Shown here: piece after piece, positions 1 to 9,625 of the stretch
Position numbering within the stretch: the stretch's first letter is position 1
Layout of the letters: each line of letters begins with the position of its first letter
Origin: Bettongia penicillata ogilbyi
Taxonomy: Eukaryota > Chordata > Mammalia > Diprotodontia > Potoroidae
Assembly (NCBI GenBank): GCA_023548195.1
Contig: JAJHZJ010000693.1
Span: 1-64,000 of the forward strand
DNA: 64,000 nt
Reading direction: 5' to 3'
Made by a program: the position numbers and the translations under genes
The notes under the pieces: generated by a model
Seen by the model: only the letters and a program-made list of their open reading frames with translations
The model's database searches: none
What the model was told of the DNA's origin: nothing

Positions 1-259
1 CTGAAGCCTGCTCGGATCTGCTCCTCTGGGGCCGCGGCCAGGGCAGCACAGAGGTGGCCTCTGCTTTCCAGGGCATGACGGACCCCTGGGGACCGCTCTC
101 CAGGGCTCTCTGGAATGGAAATCTTTTCCACCGTGTTTCTGCGCGCCTTGCAGTGCTTCAGAATTCATGGGGAGTTCTTCTTGCAGGAAATATATGGGCT
201 GTGGGTTCGGAGCTAGCATACTGAGTCTTTCTACTCTGCCATCTTGGCTCCACCCCCCT
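1..259 (-). mobile_element. L1 LINE, 5' UTR start, antisense, cut by window edge
   Basis: On the minus strand this begins with a G run followed by GGAGCCAAGATGG, the hallmark 5' start of therian L1 elements and a YY1-type site. The stretch is GC- and CpG-richer than almost all of the window, as expected for an L1 promoter region. The element runs leftward out of the window, so ORF1 and ORF2 cannot be assessed. The 5' end lies near 259 and is followed by a T run (260-270). It could be full length, but this window does not show it. Confidence 0.72.
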
Positions 260-504
260 GGTTTTTTTTTTAAACTGTTCCCATAGTTAGGATTTGAACT
301 CAATTCCTGTGACTTTTTTCACTCCCTCATAGATCTTAAGTCAAAGATCTTAAGAAAGTCAACAAATGGAGGCATGGAGCCTCTATGTAAGTCAGCCCTC
401 AGTTCAGCTTAATCTTGTCTTTGGAAAATATTGCAAAAAAAATCAAATATAATCATGCACACACACACATACACCAACATGTTAGTGTGTTTGGTGACAC
501 ACTA
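260..504. other. No gene seen; spacer with short (CA)n
   Basis: Non-coding spacer with a T run next to the L1 5' end and a short CA run near 459-475. No recognised repeat was confidently assigned. Confidence 0.5.
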
Positions 505-645
505 GACTGATTCATTGATTCATTGATTCATTCAGCAAGCATTTGTTAGACACCATATGCAAGAAACTCTGCTGTGCCTTGATGACACAAAAACACAAAA
601 GGGTCCCTGTCCTCAGGAGGTTAGAATCTGCTAAACAAGGGATGG
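505..645 (+). repeat. Ancient interspersed repeat of the attaagcacctactatgtgcc type, with GATTCATT tandem
   Basis: Three tandem GATTCATT units precede a degenerate head (cagcaagcatttgttagaca) and the later phrase gtccctgtcctcaggaggtt. The same order recurs at many sites in this window, for example 5803, 33840, 48130, 52810 and 54205. The exact family name is not certain. Confidence 0.55.
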
Positions 646-914
646 TGTCTATTTTTGTTTGAATAAAGTCTGATATTCTCTATTTTAAAAAGAAGATAAG
701 TGAAATGATATAACTCCAAGTTGGCGGGGTGGGACATCTAAATTAATTGAATTACCATCTGAATTACTGTCTTTGATCACTACTGTTGCCAGAAGGAAGA
801 ATTACTAACAGGTAGAAATTGTGGAGACAATTGTGGGCTTGAAGTCTGGATAAACTTCAGCCTCAGAGTGGAATAGTCTGCCCCTGGAGGTGGAGATGCT
901 AGTACAGTGGGATA

Positions 915-1085
915 TAAAGAGAACTGAATTAGGAATCAGGTGGCATGGCTTCCAACTCTGCCTCTGTAGCTTGTGACACAGGGCATGTCACATGAATTCC
1001 CTGGGTCTTTTACCCTCTTTGTAAAATGGCAGGGGCTGAGTGAGGTTGGTTAGGTAACCTAGAAGGTCCTTTCTTATTCTAAATC
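915..1085 (+). repeat. MIR-type SINE, degenerate
   Basis: The order is typical of MIR: a tRNA-derived half, a 'gcatgtcacatgaattccctgggtc' region equivalent to the CORE, then tttgtaaaatggcaggg and a tail ending in aacctagaaggtcc. Confidence 0.5.
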
Positions 1086-1194
1086 TCTCTCTTATTAGAG
1101 GCAGGGAGACTCTCTGAAAATGGAAATAATCGTATTTGGAGTATATATCACACAAGGTTGAGGTAATGATAGTGCTAGACGCTCCCTCATGGCT

Positions 1195-1293
1195 CACCCC
1201 ACAAATCCTTATTCTTCTTGAAAGACCAATTTGGGTGCCATCTTCTGTGCCACGCCCCTCCTCAGCTGCTAGTGCCTTCCATTCATATTATCT
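1195..1293 (+). mobile_element. L2 LINE 3' region, left half (split by HAL1)
   Basis: The phrases cctcagctgctagtgccttcc and, past the HAL1, gtggaagctccttgaggctg are consecutive in L2 3' ends. The left half ends in attatct (1287-1293) and the right half restarts with attatct (3884-3890), so a single L2 was opened by the HAL1. Confidence 0.62.
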
Positions 1294-2115
1294 CTTTTTT
1301 TAAAAAAAAAAATTATTTATTTTTAGTTTTCAACATTTATTTCCACAAGATTTTGAGTTCCAGATTTTCTCCCCATCTCTCCTCTCCGCCCCACTCCCCC
1401 AGAGAAGGCACGGATTCTGATTACCCCTTCCCCTAGTCTGTCCTCCCTTTTATCATCCCTCATCCCTTATTCCCTTCCCCTTTACTTTCTTGAAGGACAA
1501 GATAGATTTCTATACCCCATTGCCTGTATATCTTATTTCCCAGTTGTGTGTAAAAACAATTTTTTAACATTTGTATTTAAAACTTTGAGTTCCAAATTCT
1601 CTGCTTTCTTCCCTCCCCACTCACCTGTATTAAGAAGGAAAACAATTCAATATATGTTATACATGTGTAGTTATGCAAACTACTTCCATAATAGTTATGT
1701 TGTGAAAGACTAACTATATTCTCTCCACCTTATCCCACTCCCCAATTATTCTATTTTCTCCTTTGACCCTGTCCCTTTTCAAAAGTGTTTGCTTCTGACT
1801 GCCCCCTCCCCCAATCTGCCCTCCCTTCTATCATTCCCCTCTCCCTTACCTCTTCTTCCCCTACTTTCCTGTAGGGTAAAATACCTAATTGGATGTGTGT
1901 GTTATTTCCTCCTTAAGCCAAATCCAATGAGAGTAAGGTTCACTCATTCCTTCTCACCTCCTCCCTCTTCTCCATTATGAAACTTTTTTGCCTCTTTTAT
2001 GTGAGATAAGTTACCTCATTCTATCTCTCCCTTTCTCCTTCTCCCAATATATTCCTCTCTCACCCCTTAAATTTTATTTTTTAGATATCATCCCTTCATA
2101 TTCAACTCACCCTGT

Positions 2116-2116
<1 letters not shown>

Positions 2117-2167
<51 letters not shown>
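2117..2167. repeat. (CT)n microsatellite inside the HAL1 3' UTR
   Basis: About 25 uninterrupted CT units. On the HAL1 strand this is (GA)n within a purine-rich 3' UTR. An L1 3' UTR at 24172-24256 also carries a CT tract. Confidence 0.95.
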
Positions 2168-2170
<3 letters not shown>

Positions 2171-2354
2171 TTCTCAATATTGAGAAAGGTCTCATGAGTT
2201 ACTAATATCATCTTTCCAAATAGGAATGTAAACAGTTCAACTTTAACAAGTCTCTCATGATTTCTTTTCCCTGTTAACCTTTTCATGTTTCTCTTGATTC
2301 TTGTATTTGAACATCAAATTCTCTATTCAGCTCTGATCTTTACATTAAGAATGC

Positions 2355-3390
2355 TTAAAAGTCCTCTATTTCATTGAATATCCACTTTTTCCCTTGAAGG
2401 ATTTTACTCAATTTTTCTGGTAGGCCATTCTTAGTTTTAATCCTAGCTCCTCTGACCTCTGGAATATCATATTCCAAGCCCTTTGATTGCTTAATGTAGA
2501 AGCTATTAGATCTTGTGTTATATTGTATTTCCACAGTACTCAAATTGTTTCTTTCTGACTGGTTGCAATATTTTGTATTTGATCTGGGAACTCTGTAGTT
2601 TGGTTACAATATTCCTAGAAGTTTTCCTTTTAGGATTTCTTTCCAGAGGTGATCAGCGGATTCTTTCAATTTCTATTTTGCTGTCTGGTTCTAGAATATC
2701 AAGGCAGTTTTCCCTGATAATTTCTTGAAAGGTGATGTGTAGGCTCTTTTTTTGATCATGGCTTTCAAGTAGTCCAATAATTTTAAAATGATTTCTCCTG
2801 GATCTATTTTCCAGGTTTTTCCAACGAGATATTTCAGTGTCTTCTATTTCTTCATTCTTTTGGTTCTGTTTTATAATTTATTGATTTCTCATAAAGTCAT
2901 TAGCTTCCATTTGCTCCACTCTAATGTTGAAGGAATTGTTTTATTCAGGGAGGTTTTGGACCTCCTTTTCCATTTGGCCAATTCTGTTTTTTAAGGCATT
3001 CTTCTCCTCATTGGCTTTTTGGACCTCTTTTGCCATTTGAGTTAGTTTACCTACACAGCCCTCCCTCACTCAATAAAAAGTCAAGTGCATGTCATGTCAT
3101 TATTTCTCTGATGGCATAGTCTTCTTTGGCAATGAAGGATGAACACACACATGGTCTGTTTTATAGGGTATGCCTTTCTTCAGCATTTTTTGGGTCTCCT
3201 TTAGCAAGCTGTTGACTTGATTTTCATGATTTTCTTGAATCATTCTCGTTTCTCTTCCCAGTTTTTCCTCCACTTCTCTTACTTGATTTTCAAAATCATT
3301 TTTGAGGTTTTCCATGGCCTTCCATGGAGGTTTTGAATGTAGAAGTTTTGACTTTGTCTTCTTCTGGTTGTTTGTTTTCATCTTTATCAC
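2355..3390 (-). pseudogene. L1/HAL1 ORF1p-like remnant, broken
   Basis: Minus-strand translation gives a lysine- and glutamate-rich N-terminal part with heptad-like spacing (ENQVREVEEKLGRE, MAKEVQKANEEKNALKNR, RIGQMEKEVQ), as in the ORF1p coiled coil. Next comes an RRM-like segment (FKIIGLLESHDQKKSLHI, then QEIIRENCLDILEPDSKIEI). The C-terminal end reads LPEKLSKILQGKKWIFNEIE. ORF1p is the RNA-binding chaperone of L1 particles. This copy is broken by in-frame stops in the coiled coil and RRM and by a SINE at about 3052-3160. No function is expected. Confidence 0.66.
3052..3160 (+). mobile_element. RTE-tailed SINE, truncated, inserted in HAL1 ORF1
   Basis: The segment has the order cagccctccctcactc, caagtgcatgtcatgtcatt, ctctgatggcat, ggcaatgaaggatgaacac. 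It matches the 3' part of the longer copies at 28010-28405 and 51735-51990. Its orientation is opposite to the HAL1 and it interrupts the coding region, so it is younger than the HAL1. Confidence 0.7.
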
Positions 3391-3883
3391 TAAAGTAAGA
3401 TTCTATAGTCTGAGTTCTTTAATCATCATCCCAGCCAAATACTGGACTTTCTAATTCTTTTTCAAGGGAGGACTCTGCTTCCAATGGTGGGGGGGGGGAG
3501 GGGTGGGTGTAGTGTCCCAGGCTTCAGGGCTTTTGTATCAGTCACTTGATCCCTCACCATCTGTGGGCCTAGAGCTCCAGAAGGAGTCTCTGCAACTGCT
3601 GCTGCTGCCACCCCCTCTCCTGTGGCTGGGGCAAGGGATGGTACACTTCTCCCTCACCCAGGTCCCACAGAAGTTTCCCATTAACCTTCGTAGCACCTGT
3701 GGGTTGAGAAATCTGAAAACTGCTACAACTGTCAATGATTCAGCCCCTGAGAACTGTTCTGGCCAGTCTGTACTGGTGCAGCCCATGCTGGACTGTGCTC
3801 TACTCCCTGCCCAGTTCATGGCTTTGGGAGAGAGCTCAAGCAAATCCCTGCTTTTACTCCACCATTTTGGCTCCACTCCCCAA

Positions 3884-4184
3884 ATTATCTTGTATTTGCT
3901 ATCTATTTTCTATTTGTGTAATATTCTTTCCTTAGATAGAGTGGAAGCTCCTTGAGGCTGGGATTGTTTTTGTTCTTTCTTTTCCTTTCTCTCTCTCAAT
4001 CTTTCCCTTTATTTTTCTCTCTTTCTCTTTTTTCTCTTTCTTTCTCTTCCTTCTTTTCTCTTTCTTCCTTTCCCTCTCATTCTTCCTTGCTCCTTCCTTC
4101 TTTCTTTCCTTCCTTCCAGTCTTTCTTTTTCTTTCTTTCTTTTTTCCTTCCCTCCTCCTTTCTTTCTTCCTTCTTTCCTTCATG

Positions 4185-4241
<57 letters not shown>

Positions 4242-4335
4242 GTCTGTCTGTCTGTCTATCTAATCTGTCTCTAGCACCTAGCACAGTGCCCAACACAGCA
4301 AATATTTAAGGAATAGTTTGTTGATTGATTAGAGG
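3884..4335 (+). mobile_element. L2 LINE 3' end, right half
   Basis: It resumes at attatcttgtatttgct and carries gtggaagctccttgaggctg. After a large simple-repeat expansion it ends with tagcacctagcacagtgccc, an aaatatttaaggaatag segment and gttgattgatt, the usual L2 3' terminus. Confidence 0.68.
3966..4261. repeat. Pyrimidine tract followed by (TATC)n(TGTC)n
   Basis: About 215 bp of almost pure C/T on this strand (3966-4183), then tetranucleotide TATC repeats from 4185 to 4240, four TGTC units and a final TATC. It has expanded inside the L2 3' UTR. Frames crossing it (serine/leucine/phenylalanine or lysine/arginine/glutamate only) are artefacts. Confidence 0.93.
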
Positions 4336-4399
4336 GGCTGGGTTAGATAACTTTTAAAGTCCCTTCTAATCTGAATCTGGAATATTGGATGCTTATTAT

Positions 4400-4610
4400 C
4401 CAATAATCAAGAAGTATTTATTAAGAACCTACCATGTACCAGGCACTGTGGTAGATGATAGGAATAAAAAATTTTTAAAAAGTAAAAGAAACAATATATA
4501 TTCATAAGGAGTTTTCATTACAATGAGGGAGACAACTTAAACATATCTAAATATGTACAGAATAAGTATAAAGATAACAAAGACAAATAAATACAAGGTA
4601 AGATTTCAAG
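4400..4610 (+). repeat. Ancient interspersed repeat (attaagaacctaccatgtacc type)
   Basis: It starts with tttattaagaacctaccatg and continues through a caatgagggagacaactta segment, the order also seen at 5803-6000 and 48130-48400. Confidence 0.6.
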
Positions 4611-4619
4611 AGAAGTCTT

Positions 4620-4840
4620 GTGGCACAGTGAAAGCCCTGAGTACAAATTTCAACATTTAATCTCTGTATTACCTTGGGAAAGTCACATCATCTGTCTGCC
4701 TCAGTTTACTCATATGTAAAATGGATATAATCATAGCACCTACCTCTCATGATCATTGTGAGGTTTAAATGAGATATTTTTAAGGTGCTTTGCAAAACCT
4801 TAAAGTGTTATATAAATGCTAGTTATAATCATTATTTTGT
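4620..4840 (+). repeat. MIR SINE, nearly full length
   Basis: The characteristic MIR sequence order is visible: accttgggaaagtcacatc, cctcagtttactcatatgta, atcatagcacctacctctca, tgaggtttaaatgagatatt and a 3' end in tataaatgctagttataatc. Confidence 0.75.
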
Positions 4841-4929
4841 AGGAGGTATTCTAGTTCAGTTATGGATTGGACTAAGTGTCTTTTGAGGTCACTTCCAACT
4901 TTAACACTGTCATCCTTGATTCTGTTTCT

Positions 4930-5800
4930 TCTATGGATCCTTGCTACCCAAAAGACAGAAGTCTTCCATTCTCCAAACTTAAAGAATAGTTAAAGACAGT
5001 CATATATAGTTAGACAATTCTAGAACAAAGGAGACCTATTAGGGGACAGGATTAGCACTCATATTGTAGATTCCTCTTATTACAACTAGTTTTTCTGTGT
5101 ATAGAGTTCACCTGGGTATGGAGAGTGGAAGTTGGATTCTTGAAACTATCACATTTGCTATGTTGTAGGAGGGTGGTACCACCTGCCATCCTCTGCTTAC
5201 TTCTCCCATCTACTTTATAGATGTTGGGGCTCATTTCTTGACCTATTGCATGTAAGGAGTTGAGTGTTTTCCATTTCAGTGCCTCTCCGTCTGAGCCAGG
5301 GTTTGAAGCATGAGAGGTGACCTGGTCCTGGTGGTTTCTTGGCAGGATGTAGCCACTGGGCGTGGAACCCTGGAGAGCTGGTAGTAAGTAGCCAGCCCTG
5401 GAAGGCTGGTTAGTGAGCTGTGAACACAGCTGGGTTCTGACATAGGCAGGACAAGAAAACTGTGCAACCTCTCAGGTCGATCGGGAGTTCCTTGTCGACT
5501 CAATTATGAACATGAACTGGCGAGACTTCTCCATTTCTCAGCTTGTCAAACTGATAAAGTGAGGAAGACATGAAAGGAGTGATGGGGGACTGAGTACTCT
5601 TCTCTGAGTGCCGAATTTGTTTTCAAAATAATCGCCTTGGAGTCACTCCTTCCTGAGTTTCACATTCCACAGCCCTCTTGGCCCAGGAAACAAGATAGGG
5701 TTATTAACTTGCTCTAGAAGCTGCAACAGCTTACTTTCAGAACAGGAAGAAAAGCAAAAATAAAAAACCCAGAACAGAACAGGGCTGAAAGTTGGTGTTA
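4930..5800. other. Unique non-coding DNA, no gene or repeat recognised
   Basis: Roughly 870 bp without a confidently recognised repeat. Short open frames on the minus strand (5052-5503) have no recognisable family or splice context. I see no evidence for coding. Confidence 0.45.
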
Positions 5801-5802
5801 TT

Positions 5803-6000
5803 GAATTCAATTCAATTCAAGTCAACCAGCATTTCTTAAGCACCTACTATGTGCCAACCACTGGGCTAGGCCATGGGGGCACAAAAACAAAAATTGAACA
5901 CACCCTACCCTCAAGGAACTTATGTTCTAATGGAGGAAACATGTACACGGATAGGAAAATGCAAAGTGAAACAAGGTAATCCTTTTAAAAGAAATTTGAA
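5803..6000 (+). repeat. Ancient interspersed repeat with (ATTCA)n head
   Basis: An aattcaattcaattcaag head, then tcttaagcacctactatgtg, ccctaccctcaaggaactta and tggaggaaacatgtac, a clear copy of the recurring family. Confidence 0.68.
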
Positions 6001-6054
6001 TTAATATCATTTCTTTTTAATATTTTTAATATCACCTGCCTTTCCCAATGTAAG

Positions 6055-6191
6055 AGTGAAACAATCCCTTATAATAAAATATAATAATAATAGTATAGGT
6101 AATATGCTATTTATAACTATATATAACTATAATTATAAATATATATGCATATATAATAAATATATATGCATATATATACATATATATATAC
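6055..6191. repeat. AT-rich low-complexity block
   Basis: TA-rich sequence with many tatata and tatatgcatat steps. It abuts the 3' end of an antisense MAR1 fragment, whose A-rich tail is a likely seed. Confidence 0.8.
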
Positions 6192-6294
6192 TGTATGTTT
6201 TTGTTATTTAGTCATTTTTCAGTCCTGTCATACTCTTTGTGAATACTTTTGGGATTTTCTTGGCAAAAATACTGGAGTGGTCTGCCATCTTCTT
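6192..6294 (-). mobile_element. MAR1 CORE-SINE 3' end, antisense (segment A')
   Basis: The antisense MAR1 tail is recognisable (gtcatttttcagtcctgtc, gggattttcttggcaaaaat, actggagtggtctgccatct). Positions 6213-6294 are the reverse complement of 7089-7170 with one difference in 82 bases. Both share substitutions away from other MAR1 copies here, for example an extra tattc before acaaagagtatgacagg. Confidence 0.75.
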
Positions 6295-6297
6295 GAC

Positions 6298-6389
6298 GTG
6301 GTATACTATATAGAAAACTGCTCTTTGATACTAGGCAAGTGACTTAATCTCCCTGGGTCTGTTTCCTCATCTATAAAATGAGAGGGCTA
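6298..6389. repeat. Inverted segment B', pair of 7190-7281
   Basis: The sequence from gtggtatactatatag to catctataaaatgagaggg is the reverse complement of 7190-7281 with about five differences. It lies directly after A' (6213-6294), in the same left-to-right order as A then B at 7.1 kb, although each block is inverted. Confidence 0.8.
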
Positions 6390-6689
6390 AGGCCCAAAAA
6401 AGTTGTCACTTTCCCAAGGTCACACGGATAGTATCAGTTTACTTAGCTGTAAAATGAGCAGGATAAATTAGATGATATCTCAAATCCCTTCTACTTCTAA
6501 ATTTTGTGAAGTGATTTGTCCAAGTTCACACAATGAGCTCAATTAAAATTTTGATAATTATATTTGAATATAACTGGTTTCCTTTATAATCCAATTTTCT
6601 TTTAATGTCATTTTATTATTGTTGTAAAAATAACTAATATTCTGTGAAGGGTTGTAGTTATTATTGCTGTAAAACAATCATTTTTTTAT

Positions 6690-6790
6690 TTCATGCATTT
6701 AAGAACTTTATTTCGCGAAGGGTTGCATAGACTTCGCCAGATTATTAAAGGGGGCCATTTCTATCACAAAAGTTAAGAACTCTTCTTTTA
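6690..6790 (-). repeat. Partial 'ggttcttaac' interspersed repeat (tentative)
   Basis: A short stretch ending in caaaagttaagaactcttc resembles the reverse complement of the heads of repeats at 8878 and 19555. The match is weak. Confidence 0.3.
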
Positions 6791-6927
6791 AGCATAAATT
6801 TTAGACAAGGTACCAGCTTGTTCTAGTAGAGAGAATAGGAATTCCCTCTAAAAATGAAATCAAAGGTCCATTCCCTATACCTATTATTATGTTATTATAT
6901 ATTATTATTATTACATACAATAATAGG

Positions 6928-7170
6928 AGGCAGCTAGGTGACAACGTACATAGAACACAGGACCTGGAGTCAAGAAGATTCCACTTCCAGAGTTCAAATC
7001 TAGTCTCAAACACTTCCTAACTGTGTGACCCTGGGCAAGTCACTTATCCCTATTTGCCTCAATTCCTCATCTGTAAAATGAGTTAAAGAAGAAGATGGCA
7101 GACCACGCCAGTATTTTTGCCAAGAAAATCCCAAAAGTATTCACAAAGAGTATGACAGGACTGAAAAATG
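6928..7170 (+). mobile_element. MAR1 CORE-SINE, near full length
   Basis: It starts ggcagctaggtgacaacgta, then shows a tRNA-like box B region (agttcaaatctagtctc), the CORE (tgtgtgaccctgggcaagtc), catctgtaaaatgagttaaa, and the RTE-like tail ending in gtatgacaggactgaaaaat. The last 82 bp (7089-7170) are duplicated in inverse orientation at 6213-6294. Confidence 0.85.
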
Positions 7171-7189
7171 TTGTATTTATTGATCTAGT

Positions 7190-7281
7190 CCAACCCTCTC
7201 ATTTCATAGATGAGGAAACAGACCCAAGGAGATTAAGTCACTTGCCTAGTATCAAAGAGCAGTTTTCTATATAGTATACCA
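7190..7281. repeat. Segment B, pair of 6298-6389
   Basis: MIR/CORE-like sequence (catagatgaggaaacagacc) whose reverse complement is nearly identical to 6298-6389. Confidence 0.8.
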
Positions 7282-7285
7282 TGTC

Positions 7286-7450
7286 ATAGCCCATCAAATA
7301 CAACATTTATTAAGTACTTATTATTATGTACCAGAGAATTATGATGCTAAGCACTCGGGATACAAATAAACAAGTAAGACCATCCCTACCCTCAAGGAGC
7401 TTATACTCTAATGGGAGAAAATATTATATAAAGGGGAGCTGGAAGGTGGA
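7286..7450 (+). repeat. Ancient interspersed repeat (attaagtacttatt type)
   Basis: A head of catttattaagtacttattattatgtacc, then taccctcaaggagcttatac and ctctaatgggagaaaatatt. Confidence 0.65.
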
Positions 7451-7759
7451 GAGAAGGGAAGGTGGTGAATGGGAACCAGTGAAGGCACAAGGCAGTCATC
7501 GAGGAAATGATGAAGTCCAGGGAGTGACTTGAGTCAGGAATGAAGTAATGATGTTGGGGTGCCTTATGACATGGTAATCGCTCCTTAGTAGAGTTGGGAG
7601 CAGGGTGAAGTTTTTCTCCGGAGTGAGAAGAGATATCCAATGATGACAGTCAACATCCCTTACAGCCCTCATGTTAGGATCCTATGAACCTTCCAGCTCT
7701 GTGGCCATGATCTCATGATGTGGGACTTAGAGATGAGAAGCAATTTGCCCAGACACAAA

Positions 7760-8095
7760 GGTATTTCATTTTAATCCAGTTCACACTCATTAAGTACATG
7801 CTATGGGTCAAGCACTGGAAATATGAAGAAAAAACAAAGGCTGAGGCAATCCTTGCTCTCAGGGACCTTTATAGTCTATTTGCAAATACTTATTTATTTA
7901 AATATAATAAATCCTAGATATGGAGCTGAAAGAAATCTCTGAGGTCAACTGTCTGACACCCTGATTTTACAGATAAGGAAACTGAGACCCAGGGAAGCTA
8001 AAAGACTTTCCCAAAGTCACAGAGATAAATCAGAGGAAGGATTTGAACCTATGTTTTCTGAAGCCAGGGGCAGTAGTCTTTCCATGATACTATAA
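7760..8095. repeat. Ancient repeat head followed by MIR/CORE-type sequence
   Basis: 7760-7915 has cattaagtacatgctatggg and cttgctctcagggaccttta. 7920-8095 has the antisense MIR/CORE phrases tttacagataaggaaactga and cccaaagtcacagagataaa. Confidence 0.55.
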
Positions 8096-8097
8096 CT

Positions 8098-8225
8098 TCC
8101 CCATTAGAATGGAAGCTGATAAGGGCAGGGGCTGGTTTTATATTGTGTTTTTTTCCCCTTTGTATCCCAAGTGCCCAGGACTGTACTTGGCACACAGTGG
8201 TTGTTTAATAAATGATTGTTGCTCG
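8098..8225 (+). mobile_element. L2 LINE 3' end
   Basis: Contains attagaatggaagctgataa, ccctttgtatcccaagtgcc, cttggcacacagtggttgtt and taataaatgattgttgctc, the L2 3' terminus order. Confidence 0.68.
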
Positions 8226-8379
8226 TTTGAGAGACTATATCATATATACAACAAAGTTTAAAAAAATAATTTGGGGTTGAGAGAGAGCGGTAATCATCAA
8301 TGTTAGGTGGGAGGTAGAATCAAGAAAGTCTTTACAGGAGACAGGGCAGCCTTGGAGGAAGCTAAGGACAGCTTTGCAA

Positions 8380-8800
8380 ATCTATCAGGCAGTTAAGTGG
8401 TTGCCAGGCTCAGCAACTTTCTCCAGTTAAGTCTGGGTTCACCGTCCACTGTTTTTCTTACAGCTCAGACAATATCTCGTTAATAGCCCTAGCGGGGAAT
8501 TACAGAAACCCAACTGGCAACTTGGCCCCCTTCTTTAGCTGCGCCTGACAGGTGGTGGCATCGATGGGTTTTGGTGAGTCTGAGTTTTACAGCCCCTTTG
8601 CTGGTACTTTGAAGCAGGGTATTTGCTTTGGGTGCATAGGGAGCCCTGAACCACTAATTGAGCTGGCACGAAGCAGGTGGTAGAGATGTACAGGTAGATA
8701 GGGTAATTATACATCTGTCAAGAAGGTAGAAAGCAAACCAGACAAAGCACAAAGGATGCTGGGAGATGTCAGTTCCTTTCAAGGGGACAAATATGACCTT
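8380..8800. other. Unique block with splice-like signals, possible noncoding exon or conserved element
   Basis: This block is outside recognised repeats. A pyrimidine tract and AG (gtttttcttacag, AG at 8462-8463) precede 110 bp ending at a GTGAGT (8574-8579). All three frames contain stops (two stay open for 24-27 codons), so it cannot be an ordinary internal coding exon. A conserved noncoding element is an equal reading. Confidence 0.3.
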
Positions 8801-8877
8801 TTGATCTCTTATTCTCCATGGAGTTTCAGCCTAACATAGCTTTCTTTTCCCATGCAGTCAATGAATGTAACCTATAG

Positions 8878-9136
8878 ACAAAGGGTTCTTAACTTTTCTT
8901 TTCTTTTCTTTTCTTTTTTTTTTGGTATCCTGGATCCTTTTGGCAGTCTGACAAAACCTATGGATCCCCTTTAAGAACCATGTTTTTTTTTAAATGCATT
9001 AGATAAAGTATATAAGAGTTACAAAAGAAGCCAATTATATTGAAATAAAGATGTCATTTCCCCCATCCAAGTTCATGAACCCTCTCAAGTCCATCTATGA
9101 ACTATTCAAATGTCTGAGGGCCCTAGGATAAGAGTT
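8878..9136 (+). repeat. Ancient 'ggttcttaac ... ggatccttttggcagtctg' repeat
   Basis: Starts aagggttcttaacttttc, has tggatccttttggcagtctg, acctatggatcccctttaag, taaatgcattagataaagta and gccaattatattgaaataaa, and ends in a decayed echo of the head. The second copy at 19555-19810 shares this order. A (TTTTC)n expansion (8893-8920) sits in the head. Confidence 0.6.
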
Positions 9137-9234
9137 TTGGTGGCCCTTTCCTTTCTCCACTTGGAAATAATAAGCAGCTTCCCCTTAACATTCCCTTCTT
9201 CATTTCTAACTTCATAGGTAAAACTTCTAAAAAA

Positions 9235-9625
9235 CCTTTCATTGTAGTTTATTTTTCAATGAATAAACACTTATTTTCTATTCCAAATTTAAAAGAAAGA
9301 AAAAAGAAAACTCTTGTAATAAATATGCATACTCAAGGAAAACTTATTCCCACATTGGCTATGTCAAAAAAGAGTATATTAATTTTGTATCATTGGCCAA
9401 TTACCTCTCTGTCAGGAGATTGGTATTCTGTTTCATCATTGGGCATAGCCTTGATCAGAGTTTGTATTGCTTTCAAAATTGCTTGTCTTCGTGATATTGC
9501 TGAGTAAATGGATTGGGTTCTCCCCATTTTGCTCTGCATCTGTTCATGCAAGTCTTTCCAGATTGCTCAGAATCTGTCCCCTTTGTCATTTCTTGCCATT
9601 TCTTACAACTCAGAGACAAGTTGTT
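9235..9625 (-). mobile_element. Old L1-lineage 3' UTR fragment, antisense
   Basis: Antisense phrases of the marsupial L1 3' region are visible: attcccacattggctatgtc, gatcagagtttgtattgctt, tctgttcatgcaagtctttc and cagattgctcagaatctgtc. They correspond to the copies at 43490-43983 and 56085-56575. No coding potential remains. Confidence 0.58.

Larger units (their letters stand above)
1294..3883 (-). mobile_element. HAL1-like half-L1 retrotransposon, near full length
   Basis: Read on the minus strand: a 5' end starting GGGGAGTGGAGCCAAAATGG (the L1-type start), a GC-rich leader to about 3430, a decayed ORF1-like coding region (3390-2355), then a long purine-rich 3' UTR. It ends in aaataaatgttgaaaac and an A-rich tail at 1294-1312. 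No reverse transcriptase or endonuclease follows ORF1, which is the definition of a half-L1. A 7-bp direct repeat (attatct) flanks it. A SINE has inserted into ORF1. It is long dead, with several in-frame stops, and would depend on L1 machinery. Confidence 0.72.

Noticed and set aside
3503..3955. 150-codon plus-strand frame with some protein-like look
   Set aside because: It is the antisense of the HAL1 5' leader.
4185..4261. CRISPR-like regular repeat array
   Set aside because: Tetranucleotide microsatellite without spacers; the genome is mammalian.
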